Below, in pieces: positions 8,565 to 20,222 of a DNA stretch of 64,000 bases. The notes beneath the pieces are model-generated. The model was not told where the DNA came from. It ran no database searches and saw only the letters and a list, made by a program, of their open reading frames with translations. The first letter of the stretch is position 1. Each line of letters starts with the position of its first letter. A program made the translations under genes and the position numbers. The DNA comes from Borrelia coriaceae (lineage in GTDB: Bacteria > Spirochaetota > Spirochaetia > Borreliales > Borreliaceae), in NCBI RefSeq assembly GCF_023035295.1, contig NZ_CP075076.1:1-64000 (forward strand), read 5' to 3'.

Positions 8565-8597
8565 TATACATATTATATATTCAATATAATATGTATA
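8565..8597. promoter_or_regulatory. Palindromic divergent promoter (HAD gene / cdaA operon)
   Basis: Perfect 14-bp inverted repeat: TATACATATTATAT at 8565-8578 and its complement at 8584-8597, with a 5-nt spacer. Each arm contains a TATAAT -10 (minus strand 8577-8572; plus strand 8585-8590), so the symmetry places mirrored -10 boxes for the two divergent genes. It could also be a dimeric regulator's operator. Confidence 0.6.
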
Positions 8598-8629
8598 GAC
8601 AATATTATATTAAAACAAATTAAATAGAA

Positions 8630-9406
8630 ATGGTAATGATAGACATAGGTAATATAAATCAAATAAAAGATATTTTCTCTAGAATATTAGACATAAGTTT
8701 AATTAGCATTTTAGTCTATTATATCTATAAAAACGTGATTAATTCCTACTCAGTAAACTTACTTAAAGGAATGATCATAATTACATCGATAGGAATCATT
8801 TCTTACTATTTCAACTTATACACAATAAATTGGCTCTTAACTTACATAGCAAATATATTACCGATCGCAATGCTTATCTTATTTAATCAAGAAATAAAAA
8901 AAATAATTATGCAAATTGGAAATTTTAATTTATCTTTTAAACTTGCAAATAACAAAGAAGAAACTATTAAAACTATTGCTGAGATAATAAGAGCAATCAA
9001 ACATTTATCAGAAAATAAATCAGGTAGCTTAATATGCATAGAAAAAAAAATACAATTAGATCAAATAATAAATAAAGGCATAAAATTGGATTCCATCGTA
9101 TCTAATGAAATTCTAATATCAATTTTTGATTATGAAACACCTTTACATGATGGGGCAGTCATTATTAGCAATAACAAAATAGTTTATGCTGGCTCTTTTT
9201 TACCACTATCTAATATTGAATCTATCAGTAAAACCTTTGGAACAAGACATAGAGCAGGCCTTGGAATTTCTGAAAATTCAGATGCAATAACGATAATAAC
9301 ATCCGAAGAAACTGGTTCTATTTCACTCACACAAAATGGCAAATTAGAATATAATTTAAGCTTAAATGAAATAAAGAAAAAATTAAATCTTGCATTAATA
9401 GAATGA
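8630..9406 (+). CDS. cdaA: Diadenylate cyclase (c-di-AMP synthase), CdaA type
   Basis: Makes cyclic di-AMP from two ATP. Three N-terminal membrane segments (about residues 20-90) precede a cytoplasmic DAC (DisA_N) domain with its two catalytic motifs, DGA at 174-176 (PLHDGAVII) and RHR at 206-208 (GTRHRAG). Length 258 aa is typical for CdaA. The next gene encodes a YbbR-domain protein, the usual CdaA partner (CdaR), only 3 bp downstream. It heads a seven-gene operon. ATG codons at 8630 and 8636 are both possible starts. Confidence 0.93.
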   Translation: MVMIDIGNINQIKDIFSRILDISLISILVYYIYKNVINSYSVNLLKGMIIITSIGIISYYFNLYTINWLLTYIANILPIAMLILFNQEIKKIIMQIGNFNLSFKLANNKEETIKTIAEIIRAIKHLSENKSGSLICIEKKIQLDQIINKGIKLDSIVSNEILISIFDYETPLHDGAVIISNNKIVYAGSFLPLSNIESISKTFGTRHRAGLGISENSDAITIITSEETGSISLTQNGKLEYNLSLNEIKKKLNLALIE

Positions 9407-9409
9407 ACA

Positions 9410-10402
9410 ATGATTATAGCTAAAAAATTTATAAGTATTATAAAATTATTATTTGAAGATTGGCAAAATAAAGCTATTTCTATACTAATTGCCATTATTA
9501 TGTTTACAACATCTTACTTTAATAGTATAGAATCAATTATAATAGAAAAAAAATTTAATATTGCATTAGAAGATGAAGTTATACTAGGTAAAATTCCGGA
9601 CTTCAACAAAATATTACTTACAATCAAAATCAATAAAAAAGATTTAAAATATTTAGACCTTGATCGAATAGCTTTATTAGTTGAAGCTAATAATATAAAA
9701 GAAGCTGGAGAATATGAGATACCAATAAAGATCAAAAACTTTAATCCTATACCCATAGTTGAATATAAACTCTCAAAAAGCAAAATCATATTAACCCTTG
9801 ATAAAAAAGTTTCAAAATTAGTTAAAGTTGAACCCAAATTCAAACTACTTGAAAAAGAGGGTAAGGGAGAATATTTCATCGCCAAATATAATATAGTGCC
9901 CGAAAAATTAACAATACATGGTCCTGAAAAAATGCTTAAAACAATAAACTCAATCAAAACAAAAATAAAGGAATTTGATATAAATACTGTATTCATTTCA
10001 GAACATCTTGAAGTAATCTCTCCAGACCCACTTATAAAACTTGACAAAAACCATGTAATAGTTAATATTACCTTAGGCAAAAAATATATACAAACAACAA
10101 TAAAAAAGCCTAATTTAATTTTCAATAATCTAAAAAATGGATTAGAAATAAAAAACAAAGAAAAAATTCTAGACCCAGGAAACGAAATGTTTATTAAGAT
10201 AAAAAGCGGACTATCAGAAAAGATAATCAAAATGCATATAGCTAATAAAAATATTAGTCTCAATCTCGATTTAAGTCAAATTACAACTCCTGGCATTTAT
10301 AATATTAACACAGATATAATACTTAAAAATAATACTCAGGGTATAGAAGTCTATGAATATGAACCCAAAACGATAAAGCTCGAAATAGTATCAACAGAAT
10401 AA
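9410..10402 (+). CDS. YbbR-domain protein, CdaR-like regulator (330 aa)
   Basis: One N-terminal transmembrane segment (about residues 19-36) is followed by an extracytoplasmic region of repeated beta-rich YbbR-type modules. Their recurring wording resembles the YbbR ending, for example [20 protein letters not shown]. In Firmicutes the cdaA neighbour CdaR binds and modulates the cyclase. The 3-bp spacing from cdaA supports the same partnership here, although sequence similarity is loose. Confidence 0.82.
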   Translation: MIIAKKFISIIKLLFEDWQNKAISILIAIIMFTTSYFNSIESIIIEKKFNIALEDEVILGKIPDFNKILLTIKINKKDLKYLDLDRIALLVEANNIKEAGEYEIPIKIKNFNPIPIVEYKLSKSKIILTLDKKVSKLVKVEPKFKLLEKEGKGEYFIAKYNIVPEKLTIHGPEKMLKTINSIKTKIKEFDINTVFISEHLEVISPDPLIKLDKNHVIVNITLGKKYIQTTIKKPNLIFNNLKNGLEIKNKEKILDPGNEMFIKIKSGLSEKIIKMHIANKNISLNLDLSQITTPGIYNINTDIILKNNTQGIEVYEYEPKTIKLEIVSTE

Positions 10403-10406
10403 CAAA

Positions 10407-10784
10407 ATGACTAAATCAATAGGATGTGATATAATAAAAGTTAAAAGGCTTTCTAATTTTTTAAAAGACAGAAAAAAATTAGAAAGATTTTTTACACTAA
10501 GAGAAATTAACAACTTAGAAATGAAAGGAAAAGGAGTTTTAGAGAGTTTAGCTGGCAAGTTTTCAGCAAAGGAATCATTAATTAAAGCATTAACCCCACT
10601 AATAAATGTCAAAGTAAAATATTCACTAAAAGATATTGAAATTATAAGCTTGCCAAAAGGTAATACAATATTTCAATTGCACAACGATATTAAAGCCTTA
10701 ATTGAACAAATGAATATAAAATTATATTTGACAATTTCACATGAAAGGGAGTACGCTATTGCATTTGTAATAGCTGAAAATTAA
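10407..10784 (+). CDS. acpS: Holo-[acyl-carrier-protein] synthase
   Basis: Transfers 4'-phosphopantetheine from CoA to acyl carrier protein. Family motifs are visible: the N-terminal Asp segment [12 protein letters not shown] and the metal/CoA-binding [15 protein letters not shown] with its Glu, then a C-terminal [14 protein letters not shown] strand. Length 125 aa is standard. It sits 4 bp after the YbbR gene and 3 bp before the DUF2225 gene. Confidence 0.92.
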   Translation: MTKSIGCDIIKVKRLSNFLKDRKKLERFFTLREINNLEMKGKGVLESLAGKFSAKESLIKALTPLINVKVKYSLKDIEIISLPKGNTIFQLHNDIKALIEQMNIKLYLTISHEREYAIAFVIAEN

Positions 10785-10787
10785 TTT

Positions 10788-11636
10788 ATGAAAAAGATAT
10801 CATATCTTACAAAATATGAAATTGAATGTCCTTTATGTCAATACAAATTTAGGAAAGAAGAACTATTAACAGGAAGTAGTAGATTAATAGCTGGAGAATT
10901 AAAAGTTGATTTAAAAAGAGAATACATAAAAAATGAAAAATACGGCAATATCTATCCCCGGATATATTCAATAACAGTATGTCCCAATTGTTATCTGGCC
11001 GCTTTCCCAAATGATTTTAATTCAATAGCACTTATTAATAATAAAACAAAACAAATCCTAATAAACAGTACTGACAAACGTAAAGAAATAAAATCAATTT
11101 TTGAAGATAATTTAAATTTTAACAAACCAAGAAGACTTCAAGAAGGAGCTGCTAGTTATATCCTTGCCATAATGTGCTATGAACATATGGAAAAAAATCA
11201 CAATCCAACTCTCAATCAAGCAAAATGTGCAATAAGATCAGCATGGATATTCGAAGATCTAGACAGGGAATATCCAAACCAAAACTACAACTATTTGCAA
11301 AAAATATTTTATTATAAAGCAGCATATCTTTATAAACTAACAATCGAAAAAGAGCAAAATAATTCAGAACCAATTAATGCTGAAACAGCATTTGGTCCTG
11401 ATACAGACAAAAATTATGGATATGACAGCGTGTTATACTTATCAAGTTTACTAGAATATTTTTATGGAAATAAAGAAAATGCAAAATACAGATACAATCA
11501 ACTAGTCGAAATAAAAACTCTACTATCTAAAATAGCTGGAATGGGAAAATCATCAAAAGAAAAACCCTCAATACTTCTAGACAAAATAAAAGAAGTATAT
11601 TTTAAAATCTCAAATGAAATAAAAACTTTCAAATAA
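10788..11636 (+). CDS. DUF2225 zinc-ribbon-like protein (282 aa)
   Basis: An N-terminal cysteine pair (ECPLCQYKF) and a second pair about 70 residues on (VCPNCYLAAFPND) form a likely four-Cys zinc site, as in DUF2225 proteins found widely in spirochaetes and Firmicutes. The rest is helical with TPR-like stretches (a tyrosine-rich YNYLQKIFYYKAAYLYKL region). Function is unknown. The ATG is 3 bp after the acpS stop, and the stop abuts the truA ATG. Confidence 0.8.
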   Translation: MKKISYLTKYEIECPLCQYKFRKEELLTGSSRLIAGELKVDLKREYIKNEKYGNIYPRIYSITVCPNCYLAAFPNDFNSIALINNKTKQILINSTDKRKEIKSIFEDNLNFNKPRRLQEGAASYILAIMCYEHMEKNHNPTLNQAKCAIRSAWIFEDLDREYPNQNYNYLQKIFYYKAAYLYKLTIEKEQNNSEPINAETAFGPDTDKNYGYDSVLYLSSLLEYFYGNKENAKYRYNQLVEIKTLLSKIAGMGKSSKEKPSILLDKIKEVYFKISNEIKTFK

Positions 11637-12374
11637 ATGCAAAAAATACTCGCAGAAATAGCATATGATGGTTCACTATACTATGGATTCCAAATCCAAC
11701 CTAAAAAACCAACAATTCAAAGAGAAATTGAAAAAGCACTAGAGAAAATAAGTAAAACAAAGACTAAAATTCATTCAGCAGGAAGAACAGACAAAGGAGT
11801 ACATGCAAAAGGACAAATAATATCTTTTTATATAACAATAAATATTAATCTTAAAAATCTAAAGATAGCACTAAACTCCCTCTTAAAAGAGGATATTAGA
11901 ATAATCAAATTAAAGTATGTAGAAGATGCATTTCAACCCAGATTCAACGCCAAGAAAAGAAAATACAGCTATTACATACTCAACAATGAAAACCACTATC
12001 CTTGGGAAAGGTATAAAGCTTACTATGTAAAGAAAAAATTAAATATCAACAGACTAAACGAAATGGCTAAAATGCTAATTGGCATACATGATTTTACTAC
12101 TTTTTCATGCATTAAAGATCAAACAAATTCAAAATTAAAAGAAATCTACTTCGCTAAATTTAAGAAAAAAAACAAGTTTATAATCTTTGAAATAATAGGC
12201 TCCTCCTTTTTATGGAAAATGGTAAGATCAATAGTAGGCACAATGATTGATATAGAAATAAAAAATGAACCTGTTGATATCTTTAAACAAATTCTAAACT
12301 CAAAAAACAGAAAATTTACAAGAACAACTGCACCTGCAAAAGCTCTATTTTTAGACAAGGTCTTTTATGAATAA
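11637..12374 (+). CDS. truA: tRNA pseudouridine(38-40) synthase
   Basis: Converts uridines 38-40 of the tRNA anticodon arm to pseudouridine. The catalytic Asp lies in AGRTDKGVHA, and other TruA blocks are present: N-terminal IAYDGSLYYGFQ, the FQPRFNAKKRKYSYYI segment and the C-terminal WKMVRSIVGTM. Length 245 aa is normal. The start ATG directly follows the upstream stop, and its 3' end overlaps the next gene by 8 nt. Confidence 0.95.
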   Translation: MQKILAEIAYDGSLYYGFQIQPKKPTIQREIEKALEKISKTKTKIHSAGRTDKGVHAKGQIISFYITININLKNLKIALNSLLKEDIRIIKLKYVEDAFQPRFNAKKRKYSYYILNNENHYPWERYKAYYVKKKLNINRLNEMAKMLIGIHDFTTFSCIKDQTNSKLKEIYFAKFKKKNKFIIFEIIGSSFLWKMVRSIVGTMIDIEIKNEPVDIFKQILNSKNRKFTRTTAPAKALFLDKVFYE

Positions 12375-12948
12375 AAGCAAATTACTTAAAAAGCTTATAC
12401 TTCTCAGAATACTTGCAAATAATATATCGGGCAATGTCTATAGCAACCAAAAAGAAGAATTTGAAAAAATTAAAAATCAAATAATCAAAACTAGAAACAT
12501 AAAACTTCTACAACACACAGAACAAAACGATACAAAAGAAAATAATAAGCTAATACAACAAATAGAATATAAAATAAACAAAAATGACAAAACAGATTTA
12601 TTAATAATATATATAGATAAAAAATCTCTAAATCAAAATACAAAAATAATAGTAAAAAAATGGTGTGAAAGTATCAAAATACTAAACTATAAAATAATAG
12701 ATAACCTGAATACTTTAATCTCAGAGATTCACAATCAACAACCTAAAGCAATTCTTGCTTGTGAAGAAGTAGCATTATTCTTAAACCAAGACTTAAGGAT
12801 TCAAATTGTGAGAGGATTTGAATTAAATTTTAAAGGCATTCCAATAGTATTTACATATAACCCTACAAATCAAATCACAAATCCAGAACTTAAAAAAGAA
12901 ATTTGGCAAGATTTAAAAATTATAAAAGGTATAATAAAATATGGATGA
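12367..12948 (+). CDS. Cryptic uracil-DNA-glycosylase-superfamily protein (193 aa)
   Basis: Usually annotated hypothetical. The C-terminal half (about residues 123-190) follows the family-4 UDG layout: a QQPKAILACEEVALFL strand-helix (compare the PKxIvaLG block of UDGs), a GIPIVFTYNPTNQ loop where active enzymes have TYHPS/A, and a closing NPELKKEIWQDLKIIKG helix like the UDG terminal block. The histidine of the HPS/HPA loop is Asn165. The N-terminal GEAPG motif and Fe-S cysteines are absent, replaced by a Lys/Asn-rich region. This suggests a glycosylase fold without catalysis, possibly a DNA-binding partner. It overlaps truA and priA by 8 nt each, so translation is coupled. The similarity is my pattern reading and needs a profile search. 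Confidence 0.6.
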   Translation: MNKSKLLKKLILLRILANNISGNVYSNQKEEFEKIKNQIIKTRNIKLLQHTEQNDTKENNKLIQQIEYKINKNDKTDLLIIYIDKKSLNQNTKIIVKKWCESIKILNYKIIDNLNTLISEIHNQQPKAILACEEVALFLNQDLRIQIVRGFELNFKGIPIVFTYNPTNQITNPELKKEIWQDLKIIKGIIKYG

Positions 12949-14917
12949 CAGATTGGACAGCAATTTTTACTACGAAATTGCATTTAATATTCCCATTAAT
13001 AAACTTTTTTTTTATAAGTACAACTTAAAATTAGAAATAGGAATAAGAGTAATAACGAATTTCAATGGAAAAGATACAATTGGAATTATAATAAAAAGAT
13101 ATGCTAAGAAAGAACTTAATAAAGATTTTACATTTAATATAAAAAATATAATAAAAATTATCGACGAAAATGCAATAATCATAGAACATAACATTAATCT
13201 TGCACGATGGATCAGTCAAAAAACATTTTCGGGATTTGGAGAAGCCTTATTTTGTGGACTACCTAAAATTTCAACTTCAAATAAAGAAACAAAAAATAAT
13301 GACAATGAACACTTAATTTCCAAACTATCCATTCAATTAAATGAAGAACAAAATGCTATTTATAAAGAAATTATTACATCAAAGACACAAAACATATTTT
13401 ACTTATTCGGAGTTCCTGGATCTGGAAAAACAGAAATATTTATCAAACTATGCAAAAATTACTTGGAACAAAAAAAACAAATCATTTTCTTAATTCCTGA
13501 AATTTCTTTGGGGCACCAAATAATTAAAAGAATCAAATCAAATTTAAACACAAACAAAGTTTATGAATATAACTCAAAAGTATCGAATTCAACGAAATCA
13601 TTAATATGGAATAAAATCAAGAATGGAGAAAATTTAATTATAATTGGTGTTAAGAGTGCATTAATGTTGCCATTTAAAAATTTAGGATTAATAATAATGG
13701 ACGAAGAACATGAATACACATATAAATCTGAGAATACACCAAGATTTCACTCAAGACATATAGGATTTTTCCTACAAAGAACTTTTAATGCCAAGTTTGT
13801 AATGGGAAGCGCAACTCCATCAATTGAAGCATACCTTGCCATGGAAAATAATCAGATAAAGAAAATGATTTTAAAAAATAAATTTTTTGACAGAACATTT
13901 AAAGAACTCAAAATAATCGATATGAAAAAAGAACGCCAAATAATATCTTCAGAATTGCTTTACAGTATACAAAAAAGTTTAATTGATAAAAGACAAGCAC
14001 TAATCTTTATTAATAAAAGGGGATATTCAAAAACACTTGAATGCAAGAGCTGTGGACATATAATTTACTGTCCAAATTGTTCATTCAATTTAACTTACCA
14101 TAAAAGTACAAACAAACTTATTTGTCATTACTGTAATTACAAAATAAACATAATAAGCAATTGTCCTGATTGCAACTCAGAAGATATCATATACCAAACA
14201 TATGGAATTCAATTTATTGAAAAGGAATTAAAAAAATTCCTTCCAAATGCAAGAATAGCAAGAACAGACTCTGATCTCAATAAAAAAGAAATTATTCAAT
14301 CAATAAATGCATTTGAAAATGGGCAATTAGACATTTTAATTGGAACTCAAATTATTGCAAAAGGTTTTAATTTCAAACAAATCAAAACCCTAGGAATCAT
14401 TAATGCAGATATTGGCATGGGTTTACCTGATTTTAGAAGCAGCGAAAAAATTTTTGCAATAATCTCACAAGTAATAGGAAGAGCTGCAAGATTCAAAAAT
14501 GACAACACAATTATTATCCAAACAAAAAATCCAAATTATTACGCCATAAAATACGCCTATGAGGGGAAATATGAAGAATTTTATAAAGAAGAGATAAAAA
14601 TTCGACAAGAATTAAATTACCCCCCTTTTAAAAAAATTATTAGGATAGTAATTAGAAGTCACAAACAGGAATCTGCTCATAATAAATGTTTAGAATTTTT
14701 TGAAATATCTAAAGAAACACTAAATGGTGATATTGAATATTTAGGCCCATCAAAAGCCCCAATGTCAAAAATATCTAAATATTATAGGTATAATATAATA
14801 TATCTATCAAAATCATTCAATGCACTTGAAAAATTAATACGCAATACAAAAGAAAAGGTAAAATTAACAAAAGATGTATATCTTGAAATAGATTATTATC
14901 CAATCTCATTACTTTAA
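12941..14917 (+). CDS. priA: Primosomal replication-restart helicase PriA
   Basis: Superfamily 2 DNA helicase that reloads the replisome at stalled forks. An N-terminal DNA-binding domain is followed by Walker A ([11 protein letters not shown], about residues 155-165), Walker B DEEH ([12 protein letters not shown]) and paired zinc-binding cysteines ([26 protein letters not shown]). The conserved helicase block [14 protein letters not shown] and a PriA-type C-terminal domain ([18 protein letters not shown]) complete it. Length 658 aa is within the family range. It ends the cdaA operon. Its stop overlaps that of the convergent udk gene. Confidence 0.95.
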   Translation: MDDRLDSNFYYEIAFNIPINKLFFYKYNLKLEIGIRVITNFNGKDTIGIIIKRYAKKELNKDFTFNIKNIIKIIDENAIIIEHNINLARWISQKTFSGFGEALFCGLPKISTSNKETKNNDNEHLISKLSIQLNEEQNAIYKEIITSKTQNIFYLFGVPGSGKTEIFIKLCKNYLEQKKQIIFLIPEISLGHQIIKRIKSNLNTNKVYEYNSKVSNSTKSLIWNKIKNGENLIIIGVKSALMLPFKNLGLIIMDEEHEYTYKSENTPRFHSRHIGFFLQRTFNAKFVMGSATPSIEAYLAMENNQIKKMILKNKFFDRTFKELKIIDMKKERQIISSELLYSIQKSLIDKRQALIFINKRGYSKTLECKSCGHIIYCPNCSFNLTYHKSTNKLICHYCNYKINIISNCPDCNSEDIIYQTYGIQFIEKELKKFLPNARIARTDSDLNKKEIIQSINAFENGQLDILIGTQIIAKGFNFKQIKTLGIINADIGMGLPDFRSSEKIFAIISQVIGRAARFKNDNTIIIQTKNPNYYAIKYAYEGKYEEFYKEEIKIRQELNYPPFKKIIRIVIRSHKQESAHNKCLEFFEISKETLNGDIEYLGPSKAPMSKISKYYRYNIIYLSKSFNALEKLIRNTKEKVKLTKDVYLEIDYYPISLL

Positions 14918-15534
14918 AAAAAATCTGAATTATCCTTTCCAAGAGTTCTTAAGAAAGATGAGAGAACATAAAGAGCTTTATCATTATGACCTCCCTCAGG
15001 AATAATAAGATCAGCATATTCCTTAGTAGGTTCAATGAATCTATAATATCCTGCTCTAGTAGTACTTAAATATTGTTCAATAACGGATTCCAAAGTACGT
15101 CCTCTCTTAGATATATCTCGTTCAAGTCTTCTAATAAATCTAATATCATTAGGAGTATCAATATATATCTTTAAATCTATCAAATTGCGTACTCGCTCTT
15201 CAACAAAAATCATAATACCTTCAACAATAACGACAGGAGTTGGAACTATCTCAACGCTTTCATCTTTTCTTTTATGATTAATAAAATCATAAAGAGGCAT
15301 ATGAATTAGCTTATTTTCTTTAAGTTTTTTTAAATGTCTATAAAACAAATTGTTATCAAAAGCATCTGGATGATCAAAATTAACATCTAAAAACTCATAT
15401 TCATAATTACCAACACTTTTATAATAATTATCTTGCGATATAAGAACAAATTCAGGAATAACTTCACTAATCTTATTAACAACTGTAGTCTTCCCACTTC
15501 CAGATCCGCCTGTTATGCCAATAATCTTAACCAT
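14914..15534 (-). CDS. udk: Uridine kinase
   Basis: Phosphorylates uridine and cytidine for pyrimidine salvage. The P-loop is [10 protein letters not shown] at the N-terminus. Other Udk blocks are the ISQDNYYK strand, the FDHPDAFD motif, the [12 protein letters not shown] segment and [10 protein letters not shown]. Length 206 aa is typical. The ATG lies inside the end of the upstream rhodanese gene (8-nt overlap). Its stop shares TTAA with the stop of convergent priA. Confidence 0.95.
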   Translation of the reverse strand: MVKIIGITGGSGSGKTTVVNKISEVIPEFVLISQDNYYKSVGNYEYEFLDVNFDHPDAFDNNLFYRHLKKLKENKLIHMPLYDFINHKRKDESVEIVPTPVVIVEGIMIFVEERVRNLIDLKIYIDTPNDIRFIRRLERDISKRGRTLESVIEQYLSTTRAGYYRFIEPTKEYADLIIPEGGHNDKALYVLSSFLRTLGKDNSDFF

Positions 15535-15916
15535 TAATCTCTTCTTTAAAGTTAGGCAATTTAGGCATATTCTTTAAAGTTCCTGCAACAAATACATTTT
15601 TAAATCCTAATCCTTTTAAAATTTTTTCAGCTTCAAAAGATTTGTTAAAACTTTTACCATAAATTATTATTTGTGTTTCAACATTACCTAACTTATCTTT
15701 TTTAGCAAACAAATTCTTGAAAGGAATATTAATTGCCTTTGCATAATGAGATTTATTATATTCTTTAGGAGATCTAATATCTAATATTATTGCACCATTT
15801 TTAATTTTTTCCAGTAAAGCTAAATTAGTTCTTCTCATCTTTAAGATAATAAAAAACCAAATATAAAAAAAGAGAAAAACTACTAAACATATAAGCTTTA
15901 TATAACTAACAATCAT
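15527..15916 (-). CDS. Membrane-anchored rhodanese-like protein lacking the catalytic Cys (129 aa)
   Basis: An N-terminal transmembrane helix (about residues 4-26) anchors one rhodanese domain with the family blocks [24 protein letters not shown] and a C-terminal [15 protein letters not shown]. The active-site loop reads [11 protein letters not shown], so the sulfur-carrying cysteine of the usual YCxxGxRS loop is Gly87. It should not be a sulfurtransferase and may be a binding module. It is translationally coupled to udk. Borrelia annotations often call this GlpE; the anchor and missing Cys argue against that role. Confidence 0.8.
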   Translation of the reverse strand: MIVSYIKLICLVVFLFFYIWFFIILKMRRTNLALLEKIKNGAIILDIRSPKEYNKSHYAKAINIPFKNLFAKKDKLGNVETQIIIYGKSFNKSFEAEKILKGLGFKNVFVAGTLKNMPKLPNFKEEING

Positions 15917-16045
15917 ATCTTTTATAACACAATAATATCAAAAAAAAAGAAACAATTGCAATAAAATCGAATTGTTTTTTAGTAAAATTAATATAAAATT
16001 CAAGTAACTTAATAATTTTATGCTGAAGAGTAAGTAACAAAAAAC

Positions 16046-16996
16046 ATGAAAAAAAAAAGGAATAAATGGATCAGAATAAAACAAAAGATTAAATTTATAA
16101 TATTAAAAATATTAAGAAAACAACTCAAGAATATCCTCAAAGACCCAAAACTAATACTGATTAGCACATTGCAAATAATAACTGGATCACTCTTAATGGC
16201 AATATCTACAAATATTTTATATATACCACACGGACTTTTAAGTGGTGGAATTGCAGGAATCGCACTTATGCTGCATTACCTTTTAAGCTTTAACCTAGGA
16301 CTTACAATATTCATATTAAATATCCCTCTATTCATTATTGGCATCAAATTCCTAAATATAACCTTCGTAATTCAAAGCTGGATTGCAATGGCTTTATATT
16401 CCCTAATAGTTCATTATTCACAATTTTTACAATATAAAATGCAAATAAACGATATGATACTTGTATCAATTTTATCAGGCCTCATATCAGGTCTTGGACT
16501 TGGATTAATCTTTAGAGCGAAAGGATCTTCAGGGGGTACAGACATCATTTCTATGATAATCAAAGAAAAATACTCAATTAGCATTGGAACTACAAATTTC
16601 CTCTTTAACCTTGCTGTATTACTAATTGCAGCAGCCTTTTTCAATATTGAAATTGCTCTTTACACTTTAATTGCTTCATTTGTAACAGCCATAATGACAG
16701 ATAAGACAAGCACAGGATTTGGTAATCAAAAAGCAATCTTTATTATCTCAGATAAAGGAAAAGAAATATCATACTTGCTCACAAATAAACTAAAAGTAGC
16801 AGCTACACTAATTGATGGAAAAGGTGCTTGGGCCGGAAACGACAAGACTATAGTTTTCATAGTAGTTCCAACAATGCGTATGTCCAGAATTAAATATATT
16901 TCTCAAAAAGTTGATCCTAACTGCTTTATTACAGTACTTAACACAAATGAAATAACTGGTGGAAAAAAAATTATCGAACCACCAATTACAAATTAA
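16046..16996 (+). CDS. YitT-family membrane protein with DUF2179 domain (316 aa)
   Basis: A very basic N-terminus precedes five to six hydrophobic segments with family-typical glycine motifs (GLLSGGIAGIALMLHYL, and FRAKGSSGGTDIISMII). A cytoplasmic DUF2179 domain (about residues 227-310) ends in ITGGKKI. YitT proteins are widespread in Firmicutes and spirochaetes, and their transport substrate is not established. The gene is monocistronic and converges with the RluD-type gene 14 bp downstream. Confidence 0.88.
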   Translation: MKKKRNKWIRIKQKIKFIILKILRKQLKNILKDPKLILISTLQIITGSLLMAISTNILYIPHGLLSGGIAGIALMLHYLLSFNLGLTIFILNIPLFIIGIKFLNITFVIQSWIAMALYSLIVHYSQFLQYKMQINDMILVSILSGLISGLGLGLIFRAKGSSGGTDIISMIIKEKYSISIGTTNFLFNLAVLLIAAAFFNIEIALYTLIASFVTAIMTDKTSTGFGNQKAIFIISDKGKEISYLLTNKLKVAATLIDGKGAWAGNDKTIVFIVVPTMRMSRIKYISQKVDPNCFITVLNTNEITGGKKIIEPPITN

Positions 16997-17010
16997 CACG
17001 ACACTGAAAC

Positions 17011-17991
17011 TTAAAACTTATTTAAAAACATAATAAAATCATCAACAAACATGCTTAAAGCCTCTTTATCATAAAATCTAGATAAAAAATCAATAAACCT
17101 TTGTGGAAATGCTGAAACAAATTCTTTCAAATCACCCTCTTTAATATTAATTTCAAGCTTGAAAGCATGAAGCATCAAAGGCATTTCTCTAAATTCTTTA
17201 TCCAATCTAGTATAAATATTATCCCCTAATATTGGATGCTTCAAATGTTTCATATGCACTCTTAATTGATGAGTACGCCCTGTTTTAGGTTTTAGAGCCA
17301 CTAAGGAATAATTTCCCATATTAGCCAATACCTTATATTCAGTTAATGCCCTCCTGCCCTTATTGTCATGAACACTAAATTTTTTTCTATCACATCTATC
17401 TCTATCTATCAAAGTATCAATAATCCCAGTATCAGTGTTAAAATTGCCTTTAACAACTGCAACATAAATTTTTTTAACAAATCTTTCCTTAAACTGTTTA
17501 GATAAAAAATTTAAAGTTGTCAAATTTTTAGCACAAATCATCACACCAGACGTTTCCTTATCTAACCGATGCACAATTCCGGGTCTTACTTTATCCTCAT
17601 AAAAATTATCTCCTAAGCCTGAGATATGATGTAAAAGAAAATTTACAACAGTATTGTCCAAATTAGATATACCAGGATGACTTAAGATACCTTGGGGCTT
17701 ATCCACAACAATAACATTCGCATCTTCATAAAGAATATTAATAGGCAAACTCAAAGGTTTTATATATTCTTTTAAATTAATTTCTTCATTAAACTCTATC
17801 AATATTTTGTCATCCACAAAAACGGGTTTTGACAACTTTATTGCAATAAAAACACCATCGTTATATTTAAAAGCTTTTACTTCTCTTTTCTTAATTTGAC
17901 TCCTACTAAAGATACACAAATTTTCAGACAAATAAATATCTAATCTCTGAGAATCTGTCCTTACAATAAACTCTTTTTGAATCCTTTTCAT
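17011..17991 (-). CDS. rluD: RluA/RluD-family 23S rRNA pseudouridine synthase
   Basis: An N-terminal S4 RNA-binding domain (about residues 12-80, RLDIYLSENL...RSQIKK) is followed by the catalytic domain with GIVHRLDKETSGVMICAKN, containing the nucleophilic Asp. The tail includes KPKTGRTHQLRVHMKHLKHPILGD. Length 326 aa and the S4 domain favour RluD (23S helix 69), though the exact target cannot be fixed by sequence alone. It overlaps the upstream gene by ATGA. Confidence 0.88.
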   Translation of the reverse strand: MKRIQKEFIVRTDSQRLDIYLSENLCIFSRSQIKKREVKAFKYNDGVFIAIKLSKPVFVDDKILIEFNEEINLKEYIKPLSLPINILYEDANVIVVDKPQGILSHPGISNLDNTVVNFLLHHISGLGDNFYEDKVRPGIVHRLDKETSGVMICAKNLTTLNFLSKQFKERFVKKIYVAVVKGNFNTDTGIIDTLIDRDRCDRKKFSVHDNKGRRALTEYKVLANMGNYSLVALKPKTGRTHQLRVHMKHLKHPILGDNIYTRLDKEFREMPLMLHAFKLEINIKEGDLKEFVSAFPQRFIDFLSRFYDKEALSMFVDDFIMFLNKF

Positions 17992-18482
17992 TTAATAAAT
18001 AAATCAATCAAAGCAATTGTTAAAGATATTGCCAACCCAGCTGAAGTTGAGATCATAAATTTCTTAAAAGTTTCATCTTTTGAAAGCTTCAAATTATCTG
18101 AAAAAGGATATGGAAAACTTTTACCATCCATATCATTAAAATAATAAGATAGATCAACACAAAACAAACTTATAAACAATGCTATAGGAAAAGTTCCAAA
18201 ACTGATAGCTGAAAACCTAAATAGATTTTTACCCCAATTAGAATTAATAGTCTTTTCTATGTTTAAATCCTTATCTTCTTGAATATCTTTATAAATAAAG
18301 TCATCATCAGATCCAAGCTTCATAAAAACTTCATTATCAAAATTAATATTATTTTCGCTGTAAGATAAAGATTTCTCCAGCGAAAATTTATCATTCAAAT
18401 ACTCAAAATTCAATTTAGAATACGCTAAAGTATTTGAATAAAGAATAAAAACATTAAAAAGCAAGAGCAAAAATTTAATCAT
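17988..18482 (-). CDS. Small envelope protein with signal peptide and C-terminal membrane helices (164 aa)
   Basis: Unrecognised protein. The start is the ATG at 18482; the frame extends one codon to a TTG. A signal-like hydrophobic N-terminus (KFLLLLFNVFILYSN) is followed by an Asn/Asp/Ser-rich soluble part. Two hydrophobic segments lie near residues 98-120 and 145-164. It lies between pfp (7-bp gap) and the RluD-type gene (4-nt overlap). It is conserved in position in Borrelia as a hypothetical protein. Confidence 0.7.
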   Translation of the reverse strand: MIKFLLLLFNVFILYSNTLAYSKLNFEYLNDKFSLEKSLSYSENNINFDNEVFMKLGSDDDFIYKDIQEDKDLNIEKTINSNWGKNLFRFSAISFGTFPIALFISLFCVDLSYYFNDMDGKSFPYPFSDNLKLSKDETFKKFMISTSAGLAISLTIALIDLFIK

Positions 18483-18489
18483 CAAAAAT

Positions 18490-20208
<1,719 letters not shown>

Positions 20209-20222
20209 TTAAGCATGAATAT

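Noticed and set aside
9514-10263. 249-codon minus-strand frame within the YbbR gene
   Set aside because: Mirror-frame shadow of a well-supported plus-strand gene in a tight operon; no ribosome-binding site or family match.
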